From: Pseudophaeobacter arcticus DSM 23566
GTDB lineage: Bacteria; Pseudomonadota; Alphaproteobacteria; Rhodobacterales; Rhodobacteraceae
Assembly: GCF_000473205.1 (NCBI RefSeq)
Contig: NZ_KI421507.1
Span: forward strand, 3,891,057 to 3,955,056
Length of the DNA: 64,000 bases
Reading direction: 5' to 3'
Shown in pieces: positions 36,045 to 42,958 of this stretch (positions are counted from its first letter, which is position 1; the number at the start of each line of letters is the position of its first letter). A program made the translations under genes and the position numbers. The notes beneath the pieces were generated by a model, which worked only from the letters and a program-made list of their open reading frames with translations, was not told where the DNA came from and did not search any database.

Positions 36045-36500
36045 ATGGCTGTGGATTATAAAACCTTGTCCAAGACAGTTGCAGCCCTGACCGAGGGTGA
36101 GGATGACACTGTGGCGCTGATGGCCACTGTCGCCTGCGAGCTGCATCACAGCGATGAACGATTTGACTGGACAGGGTTTTACCGGGTTGTCGCACCTGAC
36201 CTCTTGAAGATCGGCCCCTATCAAGGCGGGCATGGCTGCCTGCAAATTCCGTTTTCCCGCGGAGTCTGCGGTGCGGCGGCACGCAGCGGCGAGGCACAGC
36301 TGGTTGCGGATGTCGACGCCTTCCCCGGACATATCGCCTGTGCCTCTTCAACGCGTTCTGAGGTGGTGATACCGGTGTGGAATGCTGCGGGGCAGTTGAT
36401 AGCGGTTCTTGATATCGACAGTGACCAACCAAATGCCTTTACCCAGGATGATCTGCACCACCTCTCTGCGATTTTGCAGCAGGTGTTTGGCAAGGCGTGA
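36045..36500 (+). CDS. msrC: Free methionine-(R)-sulfoxide reductase (GAF domain)
   Basis: A 151-residue GAF-domain enzyme. The fRMsr cysteines are all present as Cys65 (GGHGCLQIPF), Cys75 (SRGVCGAAAR) and Cys99 (DAFPGHIACASSTRSE), with the same 10- and 24-residue spacing as Cys84, Cys94 and Cys118 of the E. coli enzyme. FDWTGFYRV at 40-48 is also typical. It reduces free Met-R-sulfoxide in the cytoplasm with thioredoxin. AAGGAC is the ribosome site. The gene stands alone between inverted hairpin repeats E2 and E1. Confidence 0.92.
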   Translation: MAVDYKTLSKTVAALTEGEDDTVALMATVACELHHSDERFDWTGFYRVVAPDLLKIGPYQGGHGCLQIPFSRGVCGAAARSGEAQLVADVDAFPGHIACASSTRSEVVIPVWNAAGQLIAVLDIDSDQPNAFTQDDLHHLSAILQQVFGKA

Positions 36501-36516
36501 GGGGTAGGTGAGGCAG

Positions 36517-36572
36517 GAGGGGCTTTGCCCCTCGGCCTGCGGCCTCACCCCAAGGTATTTTGGAAAGGTGAA
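36517..36572 (+). repeat. GC-hairpin/TCACCCC repeat, copy E1 (plus orientation)
   Basis: GAGGGGC/GCCCCTC (36517-36533), then GGCC/GGCC (36534-36544), then TCACCCCAAGGTATTTTGGA. It begins 17 bp after the msrC stop and mirrors copy E2 on the other side of the gene. Confidence 0.65.
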
Positions 36573-36637
36573 AGGCAAAGGGTCTGTGGCGCGGCATGTT
36601 CTGGCGGCGCCTGGCGCTGCGTAGGGCGCAAGATGAA

Positions 36638-36703
36638 GTGAAAAAAACCTTGAAAATTTCACAAAACCGGCACATCGTGAAAAAGTAGGTGAAAATTTCA
36701 CAA
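36638..36703. promoter_or_regulatory. Two 27-bp direct repeats, probable operator of the XRE-cupin regulator
   Basis: GTGAAAAA-N5-TGAAAATTTCACAA occurs at 36638-36664 and again at 36677-36703, 39 bp apart with 22 of 27 positions identical. Each contains the GTGAAA/TTTCAC palindrome or its near form. They lie just upstream of the helix-turn-helix gene, the usual place for an autoregulatory operator. Confidence 0.65.
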
Positions 36704-36729
36704 GACAATTGCAAATGGAGATGTCAGGC

Positions 36730-37299
36730 GTGACCAGCCAAGCCCCGCAATCTGCTACTTTGGGTGCAGATATTCGTGCCCTGCGCAAAGCGCGTGGGCG
36801 GACACTGACTGATATCGCGGGAAGGCTGGATAAATCGGTTGGATGGTTAAGCCAGGTGGAGCGGGATCTGTCGGAGCCTTCGATTTCGGATCTGCGGCAA
36901 CTGGCGCGTTGTCTGGGCGTGCCGATGTCGATGCTTTTTGCCCATTCGGGTGCCCCGGCGCATGAACACGGCTATATTGTTCGGGCGGGATCACGGCGGC
37001 CCATGGGGTCTGGCGAGGAGGGGCTGATCGAAGAGCTGCTCTCTCCGGATCTGACCGATGATTTTGAGATGGTGCATTCTACTTTTCGACCCCATTCCAA
37101 GATGCAGCAACCGGCAGACCGTCCGACGCAGGAAGTGGGCTATATGATCTCGGGTCGGCTTGATCTTTTGATTGATGCAAAGCCCTTTACGGTTGGGCCT
37201 GGCGACAGTTTTCGCATCAAACATCAGCCTTACCAGTGGGCCAACCCCTACGATGAGCCGGCCATTGCGGTCTGGGTGATCGCGCCGCCGGTCTATTGA
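36730..37299 (+). CDS. XRE-family regulator with C-terminal cupin domain
   Basis: The protein has 189 residues if the GTG at 36730 is used, which has GGAG nine nt upstream; ATGs at 36715 and 36721 or a TTG at 36709 are alternatives but have no, or an abutting, ribosome site. The N-terminal XRE helix-turn-helix reads RTLTDIAGRLDKSVGWLSQVERDLSEPSISDLRQLARCLGVP. Residues ~100-185 form a cupin sensor (QEVGYMISGRLDLLIDAKPFTVGPGDSFRI). Family members sense small metabolites. It starts a tight plus-strand run with the LysE (3-bp gap) and GFA genes. Confidence 0.9.
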   Translation: MTSQAPQSATLGADIRALRKARGRTLTDIAGRLDKSVGWLSQVERDLSEPSISDLRQLARCLGVPMSMLFAHSGAPAHEHGYIVRAGSRRPMGSGEEGLIEELLSPDLTDDFEMVHSTFRPHSKMQQPADRPTQEVGYMISGRLDLLIDAKPFTVGPGDSFRIKHQPYQWANPYDEPAIAVWVIAPPVY

Positions 37300-37302
37300 A
37301 CG

Positions 37303-37929
37303 ATGAGTTTTGAGGCCTGGACCATATTTGTGGTGTTTTGGGTGGTCTTTGTGACCACTCCGGGGCCAAATGCGGTGAATTGTATCAGCAACGGCATGAG
37401 CTTGCGCTTTTCCAAGGCGCTGCTTGGGGTGCTGGCGATTCTGACCCAGGCGGTGTTGTTTCTGGTGCTCTCGGCACTGGGGGTGACGGCTTTGATAGCC
37501 GCGTCGCCAACCGGATTTTTTATCGCCAAACTTGTCGGCGCAGCGTTTTTGATCTTTCTGGGTCTGCGCAACTGGCGCAATGCCAGCACGCCAACTCCGG
37601 CGGTGGAGCGTCCCGCACGCCATGTCTATCTCCATGCCCTGGCGGTGGCGGTGATCAATCCCAAAAGCGTGGCTGGCTATCTTGCCGCCTTTTCCCAATT
37701 TGTGCAGCCGGATGTGCCGATCTGGCAGCAGATGGGGGTGATCATGCCCACTGCGCTGGTGCTGACCACGCTCAGCTATACCGGTTTTACCCTGCTGGGA
37801 ATGATGATGGGCAAGGCGGCGCTGAAGGCGGTGTTCAACATCTGGATCCGCCGGGGTCTGGCGCTGTGTTTTATTATTTACGGTGTGCTTCTTGGTGCCA
37901 GCAGCACGCCACAAGTGGAGGGGATGTGA
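37303..37929 (+). CDS. LysE-family translocator
   Basis: A 208-residue inner-membrane exporter with about six hydrophobic segments and the family motif VVFVTTPGPNAVNCISNGMSLRFSKALLGVL at the N-terminus; later NPKSVAGYLAAFSQF. LysE/RhtB proteins export amino acids or derivatives. The start lies 3 bp after the XRE-cupin stop, so the regulator probably controls this exporter. Confidence 0.92.
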   Translation: MSFEAWTIFVVFWVVFVTTPGPNAVNCISNGMSLRFSKALLGVLAILTQAVLFLVLSALGVTALIAASPTGFFIAKLVGAAFLIFLGLRNWRNASTPTPAVERPARHVYLHALAVAVINPKSVAGYLAAFSQFVQPDVPIWQQMGVIMPTALVLTTLSYTGFTLLGMMMGKAALKAVFNIWIRRGLALCFIIYGVLLGASSTPQVEGM

Positions 37930-38312
37930 TGACGGATCATGTGACCAGAGGATCCTGCCTGTGCGGGGATATTCGGTTTGAGACTGCGGCAGAGCCACAG
38001 GGGGCCTCGATGTGCCATTGCGGCCAGTGCCGCAAGCAATCCGGCGGTATCTGGTCTTCGGCCTATGTCAGGGCCGGCGCGCTGACGATTACTGGCCCGG
38101 TTTGCTGGTTTGAAGCCAGCCCGCAGGCCAAACGGGGATTTTGTGGGCGTTGTGGCTCCTCCCTGTTCTGGAAAGCCCATGACGAGGACACCATAAGCTT
38201 TGCCCTTGGCGCTGTTGAGGCGCCCACTGGGCTGAGGATCGAGAAACATATCTTCGTGCGTGACAAGGGCGATTTCTACGAGATCGCCGATGGCGTTTTA
38301 CAAAAAGACTAA
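37929..38312 (+). CDS. GFA-family (glutathione-dependent formaldehyde-activating-like) protein
   Basis: The protein has 127 residues from the ATG at 37929, which overlaps the LysE stop by one base. Zinc-binding cysteines follow the GFA pattern: GSCLCGDIRFE, MCHCGQCRKQSG and FCGRCGSSLFW. The founding member binds glutathione and formaldehyde, although a direct enzymatic role has been questioned. Demethylation enzymes downstream release formaldehyde, so a link to one-carbon handling is plausible but inferred. Confidence 0.85.
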   Translation: MTDHVTRGSCLCGDIRFETAAEPQGASMCHCGQCRKQSGGIWSSAYVRAGALTITGPVCWFEASPQAKRGFCGRCGSSLFWKAHDEDTISFALGAVEAPTGLRIEKHIFVRDKGDFYEIADGVLQKD

Positions 38313-38327
38313 GGCCAGGGAGCAAAC

Positions 38328-40775
38328 ATGTCTGATTTTCCAACCAAGGCCCGTGTGGTCATTATCGGCGGCGGCGTGATTGGCGCCTCTGGTCTTTATC
38401 ATCTGGCCAAGAAGGGCTGGAGCGATTGTGTGCTTTTGGAAAAGAACGAGCTGACGGCGGGCTCCACCTGGCATGCGGCGGGCAATGTGCCAACCTTTTC
38501 GACCTCCTGGTCGATCATGAACATGCAGCGCTATTCGACCGAGCTTTATGCCCGCCTTGGCGAAGAGGTCGATTACCCGATGAACTATCACCAGACCGGG
38601 TCAATCCGTCTGGCCCATAGCAAAGAACGCATGCAGGAGTTTGAGCGCGCCTGTTCCATGGGGCGCTACCAGGGCATCGAGATGGAGATCTGGACGCCGG
38701 AAGAGGCCAAGGCGCATTACCCGTTCCTTGAGACCCATGATCTGGCAGGGGTACTATGGGATCCAAGCGATGGCGACATCGACCCCGCACAGGTGACCCA
38801 AGCCCTGGCCAAGGGCGCGCGGGACATGGGGGCCAGGATCATCCGCTTTTGTCCCGCCACCGGCGTGACCCAGAAGGCAGACAAGACCTGGATTGTACAC
38901 ACCGGGAAGGGCGACATTGAATGTGACTATGTGGTCAATGCTGCGGGCTATTACGCCCAGCGCGTTGGCGAATTCTTCAAGCCCTATGGCGGGCGTACAG
39001 TGCCAATGATGGTGATGTCGCACCAATATCTGCTGACCGAGCAGATCGATGAGATCGAGGCCCATGTCAAAGAGACCGGTAAGAAACTGCCGCTGATCCG
39101 CGACGTGGATGTGTCTTATTATCTGCGACAGGAAAAGAACGGCTATAACCTCGGCCCCTATGAGCCCAACTGCCGGGGTCACTGGATGACGGATGACGAC
39201 CAGATGCCGGAGGATTTCTCCTTCCAGCTTTGGCAGGATGATCTGGACCGGATCGAGGATATCGTTACCGATGCCATGGAGCGGGTGCCGCTGATGGCGA
39301 CATCTGGGGTCTCCAGCGTTATCAATGGCCCAATCCCCTATGCGCCCGATGGCCTGCCACTGCTTGGCCCAATGCCCGGTGTCGACAATGCCTTTGAGGC
39401 CTGCGTCTTTACCTTTGGTATCGCCCAGGGCGGTGGCGCTGGCAAGGTTCTGGCGGAATGGATCGTGGATGGTCAGACCGAATGGGACATGTGGTCGGTC
39501 GATCCGCGCCGCTACACCGATTATACCGATCAGGACTATTGCGACCAGAAAGGCATGGAAGTCTACGGCAACGAATATGCCATGCACTTCCCGCATCACG
39601 AATGGCCTGCTGCCCGTGATAAAAAGATCAGCCAGGTGCACGACCAAATCAAGCAGATGGGTGGTCAGATGGGGGCCTATAACGGCTGGGAGCGTGCCAA
39701 TTGGTTTGCCAAGGCAGGCGACGATACCTCCGAAGAGGCCACCCAGACCTGGGGTCGGTCCGGCCCCTGGCAGCAACGCATCCGGGAAGAATGCGAAGCG
39801 GTGCGGGATGGAGTTGGCGTGCTCGATCTGCCGGGCTTTTCGCGCTTCAATCTCGAAGGTGAGGGCGCGGCAGAATTCCTGCGTGGCCTGGTCACTGGCG
39901 GGTTGCCCAAGGTGGGGCGGATGAACCTGGTGTATTTTTCCGATGATCGCGGCCGCATCCTGACCGAAATGTCCTGTCTGCGTCACGCTGAGGATCACTT
40001 TACCATGATCACCGCAGGATCGGCCCAGTGGCACGATTTTGATGTGCTGAAAAAGGCGCTGCCAGCGGCGATCTCGCTGAGCGACCGGACCTCTGATTTT
40101 GCCACCATGATCGTCACCGGCCCTCAATCGCGGGCGCTGTTTGCCGGGATCTCTGACGCTGATCTGTCCCTTGGCTGGCTGACCCACCAGACCGCCAGGG
40201 TTGCTGGTCAACCGGCCCTATTGGCGCGGGTGTCCTATGCGGGTGAGCTGGGCTGGGAGGTGCATTGCGCCAATGCCCATCAGGCGGCGATCTATGATGC
40301 GCTGCTGACAGGTGGTGCCAAACCCTTTGGCATGTATGCGCTGAACTCCCTGCGGATCGAAAAGGGCTATCGCAGCTGGAAAGGCGATCTTTCCACCGAT
40401 TTTACCCTGCTCGAAGGGGGCTTGGGCCGGTTTGTCAAACTCGACAAGCCACAGGACTTCCCCGGCAAGGAAGCGATCCGCAATGAGTTGCAGCAGGGGC
40501 CAAAGAAGATCTTTGTGACTTTGGTTGTGGAGGCAGGCGATGCCGATGCGCCCTATATGTCCTGCATCTGGAAAGATGGGGAGATTGTCGGTGAGACAAC
40601 CAGTGGCGACTATGGGTATCGCGTCAATGCCTCGATTGCGCTGGGCACTTTGCGCCGCGATCTGGCGGTGCCGGGCACCGAGGTTGAGGTGGAAATCTAC
40701 GGTGAGAAATGCCGCGCCGTGGTCCAAGACGATCAACCCCTGTGGGATCCCACCAACGCAAGGCTGCGCGCCTGA
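38328..40775 (+). CDS. FAD/GcvT fusion enzyme 1 (dimethylglycine/sarcosine dehydrogenase family)
   Basis: An 815-residue two-part enzyme. Residues ~8-400 are a DAO-type FAD oxidoreductase (VVIIGGGVIGASGLYHLAKKGW). His49 in TAGSTWHAAGN matches the histidine that binds FAD covalently in dimethylglycine dehydrogenase. Residues ~480-810 are GcvT-like (tetrahydrofolate) domains with VSYAGELGWEVHC, SLRIEKGYRSWKGDL and the C-terminal barrel. It should remove an N-methyl group and pass it to tetrahydrofolate. GFA lies 15 bp upstream and the homocysteine methyltransferase downstream. The exact substrate is uncertain. Confidence 0.88.
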   Translation: MSDFPTKARVVIIGGGVIGASGLYHLAKKGWSDCVLLEKNELTAGSTWHAAGNVPTFSTSWSIMNMQRYSTELYARLGEEVDYPMNYHQTGSIRLAHSKERMQEFERACSMGRYQGIEMEIWTPEEAKAHYPFLETHDLAGVLWDPSDGDIDPAQVTQALAKGARDMGARIIRFCPATGVTQKADKTWIVHTGKGDIECDYVVNAAGYYAQRVGEFFKPYGGRTVPMMVMSHQYLLTEQIDEIEAHVKETGKKLPLIRDVDVSYYLRQEKNGYNLGPYEPNCRGHWMTDDDQMPEDFSFQLWQDDLDRIEDIVTDAMERVPLMATSGVSSVINGPIPYAPDGLPLLGPMPGVDNAFEACVFTFGIAQGGGAGKVLAEWIVDGQTEWDMWSVDPRRYTDYTDQDYCDQKGMEVYGNEYAMHFPHHEWPAARDKKISQVHDQIKQMGGQMGAYNGWERANWFAKAGDDTSEEATQTWGRSGPWQQRIREECEAVRDGVGVLDLPGFSRFNLEGEGAAEFLRGLVTGGLPKVGRMNLVYFSDDRGRILTEMSCLRHAEDHFTMITAGSAQWHDFDVLKKALPAAISLSDRTSDFATMIVTGPQSRALFAGISDADLSLGWLTHQTARVAGQPALLARVSYAGELGWEVHCANAHQAAIYDALLTGGAKPFGMYALNSLRIEKGYRSWKGDLSTDFTLLEGGLGRFVKLDKPQDFPGKEAIRNELQQGPKKIFVTLVVEAGDADAPYMSCIWKDGEIVGETTSGDYGYRVNASIALGTLRRDLAVPGTEVEVEIYGEKCRAVVQDDQPLWDPTNARLRA

Positions 40776-40924
40776 TTGCCAATGCTGGCTTGCGAAAGAC
40801 CCGAAAGGCGAGGCAATGTTTGATACACTGTTGGCCGGGCTGTTAACCGGACTGTTGGCTGTTTCCTCACGGGGCCTGGCGGGTCCGGTAATCTGGTCCT
40901 GATATCATAAAAGAGAAGACGCTC

Positions 40925-41818
40925 ATGCAGATTACCCTGTTGGATGGTTCGATTGGCCAGGGAATTGTCAAACGCTCCGGGGATCGGCCAACGCCGCTTT
41001 GGTCGACCTCGGTGATGATGGACCAGCCGGATTTGGTCGGTGCGGTTCACAGCGACTATTTTGCTGCCGGGGCGACCATTGCCACCGCCAATACCTACGC
41101 TGTGCACCGGGATCGCCTGGTGCGCGCTGGGCTGGAAGACCGCTTTGAAGCGTTGCTGGACATTGCCATGGCGCAGGCCAAGGCCGCACGGGATGCCCAT
41201 GGATCGGGACGTATCGCCGTTGCCTTGGGACCACTGGGGGCCAGCTATCGACCCGATTTGAAAATCCCGCTGCAAGAGGCAAAGCGGCTGTTTGCGGAAC
41301 TGGTCCACCTGACCAAAGACAAGGCGGATTTGTTTCTGATTGAAACCGCCTCGTCGGTCGCACAGGCGCGTGGCGCCCTGATGGGCTGTTTGGAGACAGA
41401 CAGGCCGGTCTGGCTGGCCGTCTCTGTGAAGGACGATGACGGCAGCCGCCTGCGCTCGGGGGAGGCCCTGCAGGATTTGGCGCCGCTGATCGCAGAGTTC
41501 CAGCCTGCAGCGGTGCTGATCAACTGCTCCCGCCCCGAGGTGATTGGTGCCGGGTTGGAGATCATCAAGAGCTTTGGCCTGCCGTTTGGCGCCTATGCCA
41601 ATGGGTTTGTCGGCATCACCGATGGGTTTCTGCAAGAGGCCCCGACCGTAGACGCCTTGGAGCAACGGCGGGACCTGGGACCGGTTGAATATGCGGAATT
41701 TGTGATGGGTTGGGTCGCCATGGGGGCTACAATTGTGGGCGGCTGCTGCGAAGTTGGCCCCGCCCATATTGCCGAGGTGGCCCGCCAGCTGCGCGAGACC
41801 GGACACGAGATCATCTAA
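40925..41818 (+). CDS. Homocysteine S-methyltransferase family protein (betaine-type candidate)
   Basis: A 297-residue methyltransferase. It opens with ITLLDGSIGQGIVKRSGD. The zinc cysteines are visible in VLINCSRPEV (near 200) and IVGGCCEVG (near 277), and ATANTYAVHRDRL fits the substrate barrel. These enzymes methylate homocysteine using betaine, S-methylmethionine or another donor. The two flanking demethylating fusion enzymes suggest that this one takes the first methyl of glycine betaine, as in BHMT-based pathways; the donor is inferred. Confidence 0.88.
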   Translation: MQITLLDGSIGQGIVKRSGDRPTPLWSTSVMMDQPDLVGAVHSDYFAAGATIATANTYAVHRDRLVRAGLEDRFEALLDIAMAQAKAARDAHGSGRIAVALGPLGASYRPDLKIPLQEAKRLFAELVHLTKDKADLFLIETASSVAQARGALMGCLETDRPVWLAVSVKDDDGSRLRSGEALQDLAPLIAEFQPAAVLINCSRPEVIGAGLEIIKSFGLPFGAYANGFVGITDGFLQEAPTVDALEQRRDLGPVEYAEFVMGWVAMGATIVGGCCEVGPAHIAEVARQLRETGHEII

Positions 41819-41848
41819 CCAGAGATATGGAAACTCGGGAGGCGTGGC

Positions 41849-42856
41849 ATGACACAGCAAAAGGGAGCAGGCGCCGAGACCTCGCTGACGCGCGTCTGGA
41901 CGGTGGATATTCTGCTGGCCGACGGCTTTGTGCTGACAGAAATGTCGGCGGTGGCAGAGACGCTGCGCATCGCCAACCGGGTGCTGGCGCAACCGCCGTT
42001 TCGGATCTGCATCCGCTCAGCCCGGGGGGGGCAGCTGTCCTGCCGGGCGGGTCTGCTGGTCAATACCGACCCCTATGTTGATCGCCCCGACGCGGATTTT
42101 GCCTTTGTTCTGGGCAACACCGACCCGGATCATCCGGCGCTGTCCCTGGGCCGGGTGCTGCAAAGCTACACCAGCCGGGGCGCGCAGGTCTATCTGTTGG
42201 CTGAGGCCGCGGCGCGCTACCTCAAAGATCAGGGCAGGGCAGGGGCCACCCATTGGGAAAATGCGGCGCTGCTGCGTGAACGTCAGGGATTGTTCGAGTC
42301 CAGCCACGCGCTGGCCAGCGAGGATGGCCCAATTGTCACCTGTGCGGGAATGGGGGCCACCACCGATATTGTGCTGGCGTTGATTGGCCGACTTACCTCT
42401 GCGGCGACACAGATGAGCGTGGCCAATATCATGCTGCATGAACAGGTGCGGGACTTTTCTTCGTTGCAGCCCTTTTCCGGGGCCAAGCCGACAATCACCG
42501 GCGACGGGGATCTGGACCATGCCATTCGCCTGATGCAGGCCAATATCGAAGAGCCAATGCCCATTGGCGAGATCGTGACCGAGCTGGGGATTTCGACCCG
42601 CTCGCTGGAACGCAAGTTCAGGACCTATCTGGCCGCCACACCAAATGGGTTTTACCGCGAAATGCGGCTGAACAAGGCCAATAACCTGTTGCTGAACACC
42701 ACCATGACTGTGCGCGAAATTGGCCTCGCCTGTGGGTTTCAGAATGGGTTTTCCACGCTGTACAAATCAATCTTTGGGATCACCCCCTTTGTGCTGCGCA
42801 AACGCCGCCGCCTGGGGACGGATCAGCCGTTGAGTTTTTTGAAAGTCGGAGAATAG
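41849..42856 (+). CDS. GlxA-type AraC-family transcriptional regulator
   Basis: A 335-residue regulator. Residues ~15-200 form a DJ-1/PfpI-like domain (VDILLADGFVLTEMSAVAETLRIANR; VTCAGMGATTDIVLALIGRLT). Residues ~230-325 are the AraC double helix-turn-helix (IGEIVTELGISTRSLERKFRTYLAATPNGFYREMRLNKANNLLLNTTMTVREIGLACGF). Architecture and place among betaine-catabolism-type genes recall GbdR of Pseudomonas, the glycine betaine/dimethylglycine regulator. It probably activates the flanking fusion-enzyme genes. Confidence 0.88.
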   Translation: MTQQKGAGAETSLTRVWTVDILLADGFVLTEMSAVAETLRIANRVLAQPPFRICIRSARGGQLSCRAGLLVNTDPYVDRPDADFAFVLGNTDPDHPALSLGRVLQSYTSRGAQVYLLAEAAARYLKDQGRAGATHWENAALLRERQGLFESSHALASEDGPIVTCAGMGATTDIVLALIGRLTSAATQMSVANIMLHEQVRDFSSLQPFSGAKPTITGDGDLDHAIRLMQANIEEPMPIGEIVTELGISTRSLERKFRTYLAATPNGFYREMRLNKANNLLLNTTMTVREIGLACGFQNGFSTLYKSIFGITPFVLRKRRRLGTDQPLSFLKVGE

Positions 42857-42900
42857 CCAAAGCTGTCTGACGTATTTGGTACATTTTGTGACGGCTGACG

Positions 42901-42929
42901 GTGGTAATCAGGTGGCAGTGGTAATCAGG
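42901..42929 (+). promoter_or_regulatory. Direct repeat, possible AraC-type binding site
   Basis: GTGGTAATCAGG occurs twice, at 42901-42912 and 42918-42929 (17-bp period), between the GlxA-type regulator and the second fusion-enzyme gene, 30-58 bp before the latter's start. Tandem half-sites are typical of AraC-family operators. Confidence 0.4.
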
Positions 42930-42958
42930 GACACCCCTGTTTCTCTTGGAGTGCTGAC

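Noticed and set aside
40816..40902. A 28-codon hydrophobic mini-ORF between fusion enzyme 1 and the homocysteine methyltransferase, with AGGCGAGG upstream
   Set aside because: The ribosome-site spacing is too short (2 nt) and the peptide has no recognisable pattern. It could be a leader peptide, but evidence is insufficient.
40776..40924. Possible S-adenosylmethionine or S-adenosylhomocysteine riboswitch before the homocysteine methyltransferase
   Set aside because: The position would suit one, but I could not match any conserved riboswitch core or a terminator-type hairpin in these 149 bp.
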